DNA from: Streptomyces sp. MUM 178J
GTDB taxonomy: Bacteria > Actinomycetota > Actinomycetes > Streptomycetales > Streptomycetaceae
Reading direction: 5' to 3'
Assembly: GCF_022414575.1 (NCBI RefSeq)
Contig: NZ_JADWYQ010000042.1
Coordinates: 1-55,360, forward strand
DNA: 55,360 nt
The notes below the pieces were generated by a model. The model saw only the letters and a list, made by a program, of their open reading frames with translations. It ran no database searches and had not been told where the DNA came from. This document shows positions 1 to 8,480 of this stretch, in pieces; within the stretch, counting starts at the first letter, position 1, and each line of letters starts with the position of its first letter. The translations under genes and the position numbers were made by a program.

Positions 1-290
1 GCCGGACCAGATCAGCGGAGGCGAGTCGGCCCATGTGCTCGCCCACGGCGCGCAGGACTTTCTCGTCGGCCCTTTGCCATCACCTGGGGCCCCGCCCCCC
101 GCCCCGCCCCGTCCGCCGTGCCCACCGGGCCTGCCCCTTACCAGGCGGCCCACCCCGAACGCCCCCGCATCGCACGGCAGTACCCCTTTCGGGTTGAGAT
201 CACCCCCTCTCCGGCCAACGCCGTCGGCCGACGTCCACCCTGGTGGGAGACCCGCGCTTCGAGAAGGACGAGAAGGACCCGAGGACCCTC
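1..290. other. Left-edge region upstream of the siderophore-type pair; possible edge of a divergent gene
   Basis: No complete gene is visible. On the minus strand the first 79 bases are open in one frame, and a start could lie at the ATG ending at 34 or the GTG ending at 46, which would be the first residues of a divergent gene that leaves the window; a competing plus-strand frame is equally open, so this is weak. Bases 85-200 are C-rich and look intergenic. I looked for the 19-bp palindromic iron box (TTAGGTTAGGCT type) that DmdR/IdeR uses at Streptomyces siderophore promoters and saw none in this stretch. Confidence 0.3.
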
Positions 291-1667
291 ATGAGCACGC
301 CGCCCCTCGCCGGAGGCATCAACGGACCCGACGCCCTGCGGCCGCTGCTCGCCACCGTGCTCGACGCGCTCCGCAACGGCGCCATGGCCCGCGGCGGACC
401 GCTCCCGGCAGGCGGCCCCGACGCCGTCGCCACCCGAGTCCGCCGGGCCGTGCACCCCGTCCTCCCAGACCGCGGCGTCGGAGCGCCGGAAGCCCTCCAC
501 GACCTCGTCCAAGCCGTCGCCCACGGCGCCGCCGACCCCGCCGACCCGCTGTGCGCGGCACATCTGCACACCCCGCCGCTCGCCCTCGCCGTCGCCGCCG
601 ACCTCGCCGCCTCCGCGCTCAACCCCTCCCTGGACTCCTGGGACCAGGCGCCCGCCGCATCGGAACTCGAAGCCGCCGTCGCCCGCACACTCGCCGCCGA
701 GGTATACCCCGCCGGTCAGAGCCCCGACGCCCTGGTCACCACCGGCAGCACCGAGGCCAACCAGCTCGCCCTGCTCCTCGCCCGGGAACGCCACGGCCCG
801 GTCCGCGTCATCTGCGGCCCCGACGCCCACCACTCCGTCCACCGCGCGGCCTGGCTCCTCGGCCTGCCCCGGCCCGTCACCGTCCCCGCAACCTCCGCCG
901 GCCTCCTCGACCCGGCGGCGCTCGACACCGTCCTGACCTCCCTGCCCGGCCCCCATCTCGTCACAGCCACCGCCGGCGCCACCGACACCGGCCGCATCGA
1001 CCCCCTCTCCGACATCGCCGACATCTGCGCCGGACACGGCGCACAGCTCCACATCGACGCCGCCTACGGCGGCGCGCTGCTCTTCAGCGAACAGCGCCGC
1101 AGCCGCCTCCATGGACTCGAACGAGCCCACACCGTCGCCCTCGACCTGCACAAGCTGGGCTGGCAACCGGTCGCCGCCGGGCTGCTCGTCGTACCCGACG
1201 CAGCGCAGCTCACCCCTCTCGCCCACACCGCCGACTACCTCAACGCCGAGGACGACACCAACGCCGGTCTCCCCGATCTCCTCGGCCGGTCGCTGCGCAC
1301 CACCCGTCGGCCCGACGTCCTCAAAATCGCCGTCACCCTCAGGGCACTCGGCCGCACCGGCCTCGGCGACCTCGTCGACCGGACCTGCGCCGCAGCCGCA
1401 CACCTCGCCGACCTCGTCGAGAAGAGCACGCTGCTGGAGCTCTACGAGCGGCCCGCCATCTCCACCGTGCTCTTCCGCCCCATCGCGGCCGACGACGGCC
1501 AGACCGCAGCCATCCGCCGCTCCCTCCTCACCGAGGGCCGCGCCGTCCTCGGGCGCGCCCGGGCGTCAGGACGCCTCTGGCTCAAGGCGACACTCCTGAA
1601 CCCCCATGTCACCGCCCGCGATCTGGAAACCCTGATCGAACTCGTGGAAGGCAGCACCCCCCGATGA
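291..1667 (+). CDS. PLP-dependent group II (diamine-forming) decarboxylase
   Basis: A 458-residue pyridoxal-phosphate enzyme of the group II decarboxylase family (aromatic amino acid, diaminobutyrate and DesA-type lysine decarboxylases). The cofactor lysine sits in LDLHKLGWQP near residue 287, preceded by the HIDAAYGG aspartate that contacts the pyridine nitrogen; a TGSTEANQL stretch near residue 150 binds the phosphate. The ATG at 291 follows GGACCCGAGG; an in-frame GTG at 243 would add 16 charged residues and is less likely. Its stop overlaps the ATG of the N-hydroxylase (ATGA), so the two are translationally coupled. The pairing implies that it makes a diamine (cadaverine, putrescine or diaminopropane) for N-hydroxylation; the substrate cannot be read from sequence. 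Confidence 0.85.
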   Translation: MSTPPLAGGINGPDALRPLLATVLDALRNGAMARGGPLPAGGPDAVATRVRRAVHPVLPDRGVGAPEALHDLVQAVAHGAADPADPLCAAHLHTPPLALAVAADLAASALNPSLDSWDQAPAASELEAAVARTLAAEVYPAGQSPDALVTTGSTEANQLALLLARERHGPVRVICGPDAHHSVHRAAWLLGLPRPVTVPATSAGLLDPAALDTVLTSLPGPHLVTATAGATDTGRIDPLSDIADICAGHGAQLHIDAAYGGALLFSEQRRSRLHGLERAHTVALDLHKLGWQPVAAGLLVVPDAAQLTPLAHTADYLNAEDDTNAGLPDLLGRSLRTTRRPDVLKIAVTLRALGRTGLGDLVDRTCAAAAHLADLVEKSTLLELYERPAISTVLFRPIAADDGQTAAIRRSLLTEGRAVLGRARASGRLWLKATLLNPHVTARDLETLIELVEGSTPR

Positions 1668-3103
1668 CCGGCACCCCCGCAAGCGAACCCTCCGACCACA
1701 CCCCCGGTGGGGGCGGGGACACTCAGCCCCACGATCTCGTGGGCATCGGCATCGGCCCCTTCAACCTCTCCCTGGCGGCCCTGGCCCACGGCGTCCCCGG
1801 CGGCCTCGCCACGGCCTTCTACGAACAACGGCCCTCCTTCCACTGGCATCCCGGGCTGCTGATCGACGGCACCACGCTCCAAGTGCCCTTCCTCGCCGAC
1901 CTGGTGACCCTCGCCGACCCGACGAGCCCCTGGACCTTCCTGAACTACCTCCGCTCCCTCGACCGCCTCTTCCCCTTCTACTTCGCCGAGCGCTTCCCCA
2001 TGCAGCGCGCCGAGTACGACGCGTACTGCCGCTGGGTCAGCGGCCACCTCCCCGGACTCCACTTCGGCCACCAGATCGACGCCGTGCGCTGGAACCCCGA
2101 ACGCGCCCTTTTCGAAGTCGACTACACCCAGCTCGACACCCAGGGGGAAGCCGAGGCCCTCGGCCGCACCTACACCCGCAACATCGCGCTCGGCGTCGGC
2201 ACCGAGCCGTTCGTGCCCGAACCCCTCAAGCTGCTCGCCGAGTCGCCCGCCGCCCCCGTCCTCCACTCCGCCGACTATCTCGACCACCGCCAAAAGCTCC
2301 TCTCCGCCGAACACGTCACCGTCATCGGCTCGGGACAGTCAGGCGCCGAGGTCTTCCTCGATCTGCTCCGCTCCCGTCCCGTCGGCGCGGAGAAGATGCA
2401 CTGGCTCGCCCGCACCGACGCCTTCGCCCCCATGGAGTACTCCAAGCTCGGCCTGGAACACTTCACCCCCGACTACAGCCGCTATTTCCACGCCCTCCCC
2501 GAACAGGTCCGCGACGACCTCGTGCCCCGCCAGTGGCAGCTCCACAAGGGCATCGACGCCGGCACCGTCGCGGCCATCCACGACGAGCTCTACCGCCGGT
2601 CCCTGCACGGCGGCTGGCCCGACGCCGTCCTGACCCCCGGCGTCACCGTCCGCACCGCGGGCCGCGTCGCCACCACCAAGGTCGAACTGCACCTCGAGCA
2701 CCTCCAGCAGGGCGTCCGTTCCCGCCTCACCACCGACGCAGTCGTCCTCGCCACCGGATACCGCGAGCGGCCCCTCGACCGCATGCTCGCCGGCGTCGAC
2801 TCCTATATGCGCCGCGACGCCTCCGGACGCCCCCACATCGACGACCAGTACCGCCTCGTCCTCGACCCGTCCGTCAGCGGCTCGATCTATGTGCAGAACG
2901 CTGAACGCCACACCCATGGCGTCGGCGCACCGGACCTCGGTCTCGCCGCCTGGCGCAGCGCCAGCATCCTCAACTCCCTCACCGGCAAGGAGCCCTATCC
3001 GCTGCCCCGGCGCACCGCCTTCACCACCTTCGGTCTCCAACAGCAGCAGACGGCTACTGTCCCCGGACAGAAGACCCCGCTCACCCCACTGGACCGGCAC
3101 TAG
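1664..3103 (+). CDS. Flavin-dependent amine N-hydroxylase (IucD/DesB/RhbE-type)
   Basis: A 479-residue class B flavoprotein monooxygenase. It has the FAD motif GIGIGPFNLSLA near residue 27, the NADPH motif VIGSGQSGAEV near residue 222, and the C-terminal VVLATGYRERP motif typical of lysine/ornithine/diamine N-hydroxylases. Family members use NADPH and O2 to hydroxylate a terminal amine, the step that creates the hydroxamate iron ligand of siderophores. It is coupled by an ATGA overlap to the decarboxylase, so the likely substrate is a free diamine. No acyltransferase or NIS (IucA/IucC) synthetase follows, since the next gene is unrelated; the assembly genes must lie to the left of the window or elsewhere. 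Confidence 0.88.
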   Translation: MTGTPASEPSDHTPGGGGDTQPHDLVGIGIGPFNLSLAALAHGVPGGLATAFYEQRPSFHWHPGLLIDGTTLQVPFLADLVTLADPTSPWTFLNYLRSLDRLFPFYFAERFPMQRAEYDAYCRWVSGHLPGLHFGHQIDAVRWNPERALFEVDYTQLDTQGEAEALGRTYTRNIALGVGTEPFVPEPLKLLAESPAAPVLHSADYLDHRQKLLSAEHVTVIGSGQSGAEVFLDLLRSRPVGAEKMHWLARTDAFAPMEYSKLGLEHFTPDYSRYFHALPEQVRDDLVPRQWQLHKGIDAGTVAAIHDELYRRSLHGGWPDAVLTPGVTVRTAGRVATTKVELHLEHLQQGVRSRLTTDAVVLATGYRERPLDRMLAGVDSYMRRDASGRPHIDDQYRLVLDPSVSGSIYVQNAERHTHGVGAPDLGLAAWRSASILNSLTGKEPYPLPRRTAFTTFGLQQQQTATVPGQKTPLTPLDRH

Positions 3104-3110
3104 CCAGCCG

Positions 3111-3237
3111 CGCATCAGGCGACCTTCGCCCCGCAGCGGGTTCCCCGAGGAGATCCCGCTGTGCCAACCGGCGGAACCGCCACGCCGCCGACGAGCGACA
3201 GGCAGAGCGGTCGACCGGGCGAGCATCGCCTGATGCG
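3111..3237. repeat. 127-bp element bounded by a 12-bp perfect inverted repeat
   Basis: The end of the hydroxylase gene is followed by CGCATCAGGCGA (3111-3122), whose exact reverse complement lies at 3226-3237; a further 6-8 bases inward pair with mismatches. The 103 bp in between contain another perfect 7-bp stem (CAGCGGG 3134-3140 with CCCGCTG 3155-3161) and a GGCGG/CCGCC pair. The arrangement looks like a multi-branched RNA fold or a small MITE-like element. It could also act as a terminator between the siderophore pair and the SIMPL gene, although it has no U tract. Confidence 0.55.
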
Positions 3238-3354
3238 TCACCAGAACTCTTGCTCGCGTAGATTCTGACGCAGGCGGCAAGAGCTGCGTAAGGCTTGTGG
3301 ACAACTGCCGCCCACGGCACGGACCAGGCCAGCGCAGACCACGGGAGCCCGCCC

Positions 3355-4113
3355 ATGACCAGCCACGACACACCGTCATCCGAGTCCGCGACCGCAGCCG
3401 GCGCAGGGCGGCCGGGCGGTCCCGCGCCCGCGCCGTACGGAACGCCCGAAGCGCCACGCGTCTCCGTGCGCGGGGAGGCCCGACTGGAGTTCGATCCGGA
3501 GATCGCCCGGCTCGCCGTCACCGTCAAAGCCCGTGGGAGGGACCGTCGCACCGCCCTGGAAGACCTCACCCGCCGCAACGCCGCCGCCCTTGAGTTGATC
3601 AAGAGCTATGGCGAGGCCGTCGAGAAACTGGAGACCGGGGCCTTCTGCGTCACCCCCGAACTCACCCGGCACGGTCGCGAGGACCGTGTACGCGCCTACC
3701 ACGGCCGAGTTCACATCACCGCCGAGCTCCGCGACCTCACCGTCGTCGGCGAGCTGGCCACCCAGCTCGCCGATCTCGAACTCACCCATGTCGACGGCCC
3801 CTGGTGGGCGCTGCGCCCCGACTCGCCCGCTCATGGGGAAGCGCGCCGCCAGGCCGTCCGGGAAGCCGTGCAGCGCGCCCGCGAGTACGCCGACGCGCTC
3901 GGTGCGCGACTCGCGGCGCTCGTCGAGCTCGCCGATCTCGGCGCGGAGAACGCGGCGCCGTACGGGGAGTCTCCGGCGTTCGGCGGCGCCTTCCGGTCCG
4001 CGCCCGTCGCCGCGGCGGCGGAGGCTGCGCCCGCCCTCGATCTCGAACCGCAGCGCCAGACCGTCTACGCCCAGGTCAATGCGCGCTTCACCATGACCCC
4101 GCCGCAGCTGTGA
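3355..4113 (+). CDS. SIMPL (DUF541) domain protein
   Basis: A 252-residue protein of the SIMPL/DUF541 family, whose bacterial members (YggE/BP26 type) are poorly understood and are linked to oxidative stress or envelope functions. The first 40 residues are low-complexity (Pro/Ala/Gly). The conserved fold begins at VSVRGEARLEFDPEIARLAV and ends in the typical TVYAQVNARFTM strand. There is no signal peptide or membrane segment, so it is probably cytoplasmic. The ATG at 3355 is preceded by GGGAG with 8-nt spacing; upstream GTG/TTG codons lack a ribosome site. It is monocistronic, followed by an AT-rich promoter region for pyk. Confidence 0.75.
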   Translation: MTSHDTPSSESATAAGAGRPGGPAPAPYGTPEAPRVSVRGEARLEFDPEIARLAVTVKARGRDRRTALEDLTRRNAAALELIKSYGEAVEKLETGAFCVTPELTRHGREDRVRAYHGRVHITAELRDLTVVGELATQLADLELTHVDGPWWALRPDSPAHGEARRQAVREAVQRAREYADALGARLAALVELADLGAENAAPYGESPAFGGAFRSAPVAAAAEAAPALDLEPQRQTVYAQVNARFTMTPPQL

Positions 4114-4159
4114 GCCGAAGGCCCGGCGCAGCGGTCCGGGGGGTCGTGCATGCTCATCA

Positions 4160-4269
4160 GAGCACCCCCATGCACAATTCAACACTTGTCAATAACGTTT
4201 CATGTAAAGGTTGTTGAGTCGTCATGCACGGCCAATTCGCTACCGGTTGGTAAGCCATAGGCTCGAGAT
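4160..4269 (+). promoter_or_regulatory. AT-rich promoter region of pyk
   Basis: Bases 4171-4218 are strikingly AT-rich for this genome. They hold TTGTCA (4186-4191) and ATGTAAA, but no pair with a clean 17-bp spacer, and a TCAACA/TGTTGA inverted repeat (4179-4184 and 4212-4217) that could be an operator. No strong Shine-Dalgarno precedes the pyk ATG at 4270. Confidence 0.4.
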
Positions 4270-5694
4270 ATGCGCCGAGCAAAGATCGTTTGTACTCTGG
4301 GACCGGCCACTGACACATACGACCAGATCAAGGCACTGGTCGAAGCCGGAATGGATGTCGCCCGCCTTAACCTCAGCCACGGTGTCCACGCCGACCACGA
4401 GGAGCGCTACCGGCACGTGCGCAAGGCGGCGGAGGAGGCGGGCCGTAGTGTCGGGGTCCTTGCGGACCTTCAAGGCCCGAAGATCCGACTGGGGCGATTC
4501 CGCGAAGGGCCCGTACTGCTTGAACGCGGCGATGAATTCACGATCACCGTCGAGGAGGCGGAGGGCGACCGTCACGGCTGTGGCACCACCTACGCGGGGC
4601 TCGCCGCCGACGTCACCCGCGGCGAGCGCATCCTCGTGGACGACGGCAAGGTCGCCCTCGACGTGGTCGAGGTCGACGGGCCCCGCGTCCGCACCGTCGT
4701 CGTCGAAGGCGGCATGGTCTCCGACCACAAGGGCCTCAATCTTCCCGGGGTCGCCGTCTCCGTCCCCGCCCTGTCCGACAAGGACGTCGAGGACCTCCGG
4801 TGGGCCCTGCGCACGGGCGTGGACGTCGTCGCGCTCTCCTTCGTCCGCTCCGGCCGCGACGTGGAGGACGTCCACCGGATCATGGCGGAGGAAGGCCGTC
4901 GGCTTCCCGTGATCGCCAAGGTCGAGAAGCCGCAGGCGGTCGAGGACATCGACGGCATCGTCGCCGCCTTCGACGGGATCATGGTCGCGCGCGGCGACCT
5001 CGGGGTGGAGCTGCCCCTCGAGCAGGTTCCGATGGTCCAGAAGCGCGCCGTCAAGCTCGCCAAGCGGAACGCCAAGCCGGTCATCGTCGCCACGCAGATG
5101 CTGGACTCGATGATCGACAGCTCCCGGCCCACCCGGGCCGAGGCCTCCGACGTCGCCAACGCGGTCATCGACGGCACCGACGCCGTGATGCTCTCCGGGG
5201 AGACGAGCGTCGGCAAGTACCCCGTCGAAACCGTCCGCACCATGGGCCGTATCGTCGCGGCCGCGGAGGAGGACATCCTCGCCAAGGGGCTCCCGCCGCT
5301 GACCGATCGGAACAAGCCCCGCACCCAGGGCGGCGCGGTGGCGCGGGCGGCCGCGGAGATGGGCGACTTCCTGGGCGCGAAGTTCCTGGTGGCGTTCACC
5401 CAGTCCGGAGACACCGTCAAGCGGCTCTCCCGCTATCGCTCGCCCATCCCTCTCCTCGCCTTCACCCCGGACGCGGCCACCCGCGCCCAGCTGAGCCTCA
5501 CCTGGGGCGTCGAGGCGTTCCTCGGCCCGCGGGTGGACTCCACGGACGCGATGGTCGCCCAGGTGGACGAGGAGCTGCTGAGGATCGGCCGATGTGAGAG
5601 GGGCGACATCGTCGTGATCACCGCGGGCTCCCCGCCGGGTGTCCCGGGCTCCACCAATCTGGTCCGCGTCCACCGCATCGGCGAGGCCGTGTGA
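4270..5694 (+). CDS. pyk: Pyruvate kinase
   Basis: A 474-residue pyruvate kinase, the last glycolytic step (phosphoenolpyruvate + ADP to pyruvate + ATP). It shows the N-terminal KIVCTLGPAT, the substrate-binding RLNLSHG, the active-site signature VIAKVEKPQAVEDI followed by MVARGDLGVE, and ATQMLDSM. The length is that of the short actinobacterial enzymes (SCO2014/Pyk1 type), with no C-terminal PEP-utiliser extension. It is flanked downstream by a tRNA on the opposite strand and the ANTAR regulator gene, the conserved actinobacterial neighbourhood. A short GC hairpin (5698-5713) follows the stop. Confidence 0.97.
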   Translation: MRRAKIVCTLGPATDTYDQIKALVEAGMDVARLNLSHGVHADHEERYRHVRKAAEEAGRSVGVLADLQGPKIRLGRFREGPVLLERGDEFTITVEEAEGDRHGCGTTYAGLAADVTRGERILVDDGKVALDVVEVDGPRVRTVVVEGGMVSDHKGLNLPGVAVSVPALSDKDVEDLRWALRTGVDVVALSFVRSGRDVEDVHRIMAEEGRRLPVIAKVEKPQAVEDIDGIVAAFDGIMVARGDLGVELPLEQVPMVQKRAVKLAKRNAKPVIVATQMLDSMIDSSRPTRAEASDVANAVIDGTDAVMLSGETSVGKYPVETVRTMGRIVAAAEEDILAKGLPPLTDRNKPRTQGGAVARAAAEMGDFLGAKFLVAFTQSGDTVKRLSRYRSPIPLLAFTPDAATRAQLSLTWGVEAFLGPRVDSTDAMVAQVDEELLRIGRCERGDIVVITAGSPPGVPGSTNLVRVHRIGEAV

Positions 5695-5830
5695 CCTCCC
5701 GCCGGTGTGCGGGCGGATGAGCCGACTGCGCCAGGCGTTCGACCCGTCGGCCCGGGTGTTCGACCTGCGGAGACCGGGCGAACGACGGAAGGCCACGCTC
5801 TAAAGCGTGACCTTGGAAATACAGAGAACG

Positions 5831-5903
5831 TACCCCGGGTGGGATTCGAACCCACGCTGGATGGTGTTTGAGACCATTGCCTCTACCGCTGGGCTACCGG
5901 GGC
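5831..5903 (-). tRNA. tRNA with CAA anticodon (Leu by decoding) and a short variable loop
   Basis: Read on the minus strand, this 73-nt gene folds as a full cloverleaf. It has a 7-bp acceptor (GCCCCGG with CCGGGGT), a D-arm with GG at 18-19, anticodon stem ATGGT/ACCAT with loop CTCAAAC, a five-base variable region CCAGC, T-arm GTGGG-TTCGAAT-CCCAC and discriminator A. CCA is not encoded. The anticodon CAA reads the leucine codon UUG, but the molecule has a class I variable region, whereas bacterial leucine tRNAs normally have a long class II arm. Confidence 0.9.
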
Positions 5904-6005
5904 CCCTTAGAAACGAAGGGAGGCGGTGACCCTTCGTGACCTAACCATACAGGAGCTGGGTAGGCTCATGGGGAGCAGTACCAGCCCCGCACCGAGGAGC
6001 CCTGA

Positions 6006-6671
6006 GTGACCGCCCCCGAGTCGCCCCAGCCCGTCGACGACGACAAGGCGCACATTCCGCCGTTGACGACCCGCGTCGTGATCGCCGAGGACGAGGCCCT
6101 CATCCGGCTCGACCTGAAGGAGATGCTGGAGGAGGAGGGGTATGCGGTCGTCGGCGAGGCCGGCGACGGGCAGCGGGCCGTGGAGTTGGCCCGGGAGCAC
6201 CGCCCCGACCTGGTCATCCTCGATGTGAAGATGCCCGTGCTGGACGGCATCTCGGCCGCTGAGAAGATCGCCGAGGAGGCGATCGCCCCGGTGCTGATGC
6301 TGACCGCCTTCTCACAGCGCGACCTGGTGGAGCGGGCGAGGGACGCCGGAGCGATGGCCTATCTCGTCAAGCCGTTCAGCAAGAGCGACGTCGTGCCCGC
6401 GATCGAGATGGCGGTGTCCCGGTTCGCCGAGCTCAAGGCCCTGGAGAAGGAGGTCGCGGACCTCTCCCAGCGGCTGGAGACCCGCAAGCTGGTGGACCGG
6501 GCCAAGAGCATCCTGCAGACGCAGTACGGCCTGACGGAGCCGGCCGCCTTCCGCTGGATCCAGAAGACGTCGATGGACCGCCGTCTGTCGATGCAGCAGG
6601 TCGCCGAGGCGGTCATCGAGGACGCCGAGGAGAAGAAGGCGGCAGAGAAGGGGAAGACCGACGGGCAGTGA
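6006..6671 (+). CDS. ANTAR-domain response regulator (PdtaR-like)
   Basis: A 221-residue two-domain regulator. An N-terminal CheY receiver (about residues 20-140) has acidic pocket EDE, phospho-acceptor Asp in VILDVKMP, and conserved Thr and Lys in MLTAF and LVKPF. A coiled linker leads to a C-terminal ANTAR RNA-binding domain with the LVDRAKSILQTQYGLTEPAAF signature. ANTAR proteins bind paired hexanucleotide stem-loops in nascent RNA and prevent termination. The GTG at 6006 follows GAGGAG with 5-nt spacing. No sensor kinase gene is adjacent; in mycobacteria the PdtaS kinase is encoded elsewhere. It is followed by a strong hairpin terminator. Confidence 0.92.
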   Translation: MTAPESPQPVDDDKAHIPPLTTRVVIAEDEALIRLDLKEMLEEEGYAVVGEAGDGQRAVELAREHRPDLVILDVKMPVLDGISAAEKIAEEAIAPVLMLTAFSQRDLVERARDAGAMAYLVKPFSKSDVVPAIEMAVSRFAELKALEKEVADLSQRLETRKLVDRAKSILQTQYGLTEPAAFRWIQKTSMDRRLSMQQVAEAVIEDAEEKKAAEKGKTDGQ

Positions 6672-6728
6672 CTCCGTAGCCTTTCGCGTCTCGACTGCCG
6701 GACTCGCCTCCGGCTCGGCGCAACCCAG

Positions 6729-6755
6729 GAGCCCCCGGTCGTCGACCGGGGGCTC
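6729..6755 (+). terminator. Hairpin terminator after the ANTAR regulator
   Basis: A perfect 11-bp stem, GAGCCCCCGGT with ACCGGGGGCTC around the loop CGTCG, lies 57 bp past the stop codon. As is usual in Streptomyces, there is no U tract. Confidence 0.85.
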
Positions 6756-7061
6756 TCCCATGTGTCGGCGAACCCCCTGACCTGGGCTTTCGGCTGTCGC
6801 CGTGTATCAGGGCGCGGTCCCGCGCACATTGTCTGGATCTTGTCGGTCAGAGCCCGGATGTCCGCTCGCCGGTAAGGACTGTTCTGTTTCCGGCGCATGA
6901 CTCAGGTCACAGGGCGATCACACATCAGGCGGCCGTCTATCCGAGCAACCGAACAGACGATTACATTCCCCGCACACCGCACGGACAAGCGGTGTCCTGT
7001 GAGGAAGTCTCCCAACTTCCCACACACACAAGATCGTTCGGGCGGCTCCAGGGAGTACGTT
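6756..7061 (+). promoter_or_regulatory. livJ upstream region
   Basis: About 300 bp without a gene before livJ. It is less GC-rich than its surroundings between 6930 and 7040. It contains an ACACCGC/GCGGTGT stem (6974-6980 with 6989-6995) and a GGAAGT/ACTTCC stem just before the ribosome site (AGGGAG), which could form a 5' leader structure. No unambiguous promoter hexamers were identified. Confidence 0.4.
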
Positions 7062-8222
7062 GTGCTGAACAAAACCATCGTCAAGCTGGCAATTCCGCTG
7101 GCCGTGGGCGCGCTGGCGCTGACCGGATGCGGTGGCGGCTCGGGCAGTGACGGCGACACGCTGAAGATCGCTTTCCAGGGCCCGCTCTCCGGTGACAACG
7201 TCGCCCTCGGCGAGAACATGCAGAACGGCGTGAAACTGGCCATCGACCAGGCGAACGCCAAGGGCGAGCTGGACGTCAAGCTCGAGTACGTCGCGGGCGA
7301 CGACCAGGGTCTGCCGGACAAGGCGACCGCCGCCGCCCAGAAGCTGATCGACGACCCGGGCATCGTCGCGGTCGTCGGCCCCGCCTTCTCCGGCGCCACC
7401 AACACCGCGTCGCCGCTGTACGCGGAGTCCGGGCTGGTCACGGTCTCCCCGTCGGCCACCAACCCGACGCTGACCGACCCCAAGAACAAGTTCACCAGCC
7501 TGCTGCGCGGCGTCCCCAACGACAACCAGCAGGGCGCGGCCATGGCGACGTACTTCGCCAAGAAGCTCAACGCCAAGAAGGTCTATCTGCTCGACGACAA
7601 GACCGACTACGGCGCGGGCCTGGCCGGTGTCGCCGAGGAGGGCCTGAAGGCCGCCGGCATCGAGGTCGTCAAGAAGTCCGTCCCCCAGAAGACCCCGGAC
7701 TACAGCGCGACCGCCAAGGACGTCGTCAACTCCAAGGCCGACGCCCTGATCTACGCCGGCTACTACCAGGACGCCGCGCCGCTCGCCAAGAAGCTCAAGG
7801 AAGCGGGCTACAAGGGCGCGGCCATCTCCGGCGACGGCGTCAACGACGCGAAGTTCATCGAGCTGTCCGGTGACGCGTCCGAGAACTGGCTCCTGACCTG
7901 CCCGTGCACCGACGCCACGGTCGAGGCCGGCACCAAGGCCTTCTCCGCCGATTACCAGAAGGCGTTCAACCGGGCGCCCGGCACGTACTCCGCCGAGGCC
8001 TACGACATCACCAACATGATCATCGAGCAGATCAAGACGATGAAGGGCGACGTCCAGCGCGAGGCGCTGCGCGACGCGCTGGCGAAGGCCTCGTACAAGG
8101 GCCTGACGAAGACCTTCTCCTTCGATGAGAACGGTGAGTTCAAGGGCACGGACGTGTACCTCTACCAGGTCAAGGGCGGCAAGATCGCCTACCAGGGCAA
8201 CGTCAACGAGCTGGTCGGCTAA
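7062..8222 (+). CDS. livJ: Branched-chain amino-acid ABC transporter substrate-binding lipoprotein
   Basis: A 386-residue periplasmic-binding-protein type I receptor of the Leu/Ile/Val family. The GTG at 7062 (GGGAG upstream) gives a short lipoprotein signal ending in the lipobox LTGC, with the acylated Cys at residue 23, so it should be anchored to the outer face of the membrane. The mature domain begins with TLKIAFQGPLSGDN and contains the family ligand-site stretch VGPAFSGATNTA. It is the first gene of livJHMGF, separated from livH by a hairpin, which would allow the binding protein to be made in excess. Confidence 0.95.
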   Translation: MLNKTIVKLAIPLAVGALALTGCGGGSGSDGDTLKIAFQGPLSGDNVALGENMQNGVKLAIDQANAKGELDVKLEYVAGDDQGLPDKATAAAQKLIDDPGIVAVVGPAFSGATNTASPLYAESGLVTVSPSATNPTLTDPKNKFTSLLRGVPNDNQQGAAMATYFAKKLNAKKVYLLDDKTDYGAGLAGVAEEGLKAAGIEVVKKSVPQKTPDYSATAKDVVNSKADALIYAGYYQDAAPLAKKLKEAGYKGAAISGDGVNDAKFIELSGDASENWLLTCPCTDATVEAGTKAFSADYQKAFNRAPGTYSAEAYDITNMIIEQIKTMKGDVQREALRDALAKASYKGLTKTFSFDENGEFKGTDVYLYQVKGGKIAYQGNVNELVG

Positions 8223-8264
8223 GAGCCGAGGCCGAAGAGGCGCCAGCGGCTGACAGCCGTCGAG

Positions 8265-8299
8265 CGGGGGTCGGGAGGCAGCGGTGCTCCCGGCCCCCG
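8265..8299 (+). terminator. Intra-operon hairpin between livJ and livH
   Basis: A perfect 13-bp stem (CGGGGGTCGGGAG with CTCCCGGCCCCCG, 9-base loop) lies 43 bp after livJ. Its place inside the transporter operon suggests partial termination or protection of the livJ mRNA 3' end. Confidence 0.75.
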
Positions 8300-8480
8300 T
8301 CTTCGGCCCACGGCCGTCAACCGCTACTGATCCGCAGGTTCCGCGGGTTCCATGAGTGCCAGGGGGCGATGCGCCCCACGGGTTCCGCGGATTCCCCCGG
8401 CCCCGCTTGTTCCGCCGCGGGTCGCCCTCGTCACCACGAGCACCGGCGACTCGCCCTGCTCCCACAAGGAAGTCTGTTCC

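Noticed and set aside
35..3103. A single 1022-codon plus-strand frame running through the decarboxylase into the hydroxylase
   Set aside because: Its first half is Arg/Pro-rich antisense-like sequence overlapping the decarboxylase in another frame. The real hydroxylase starts at the ATGA overlap at 1664.
6840..6862. TTGTCGGTC upstream of livJ as another damage-type promoter
   Set aside because: The ninth base is wrong and the hexamer 8 bp downstream is GATGTC, which lacks TA and T at the key positions; livJ has a normal ribosome site instead.
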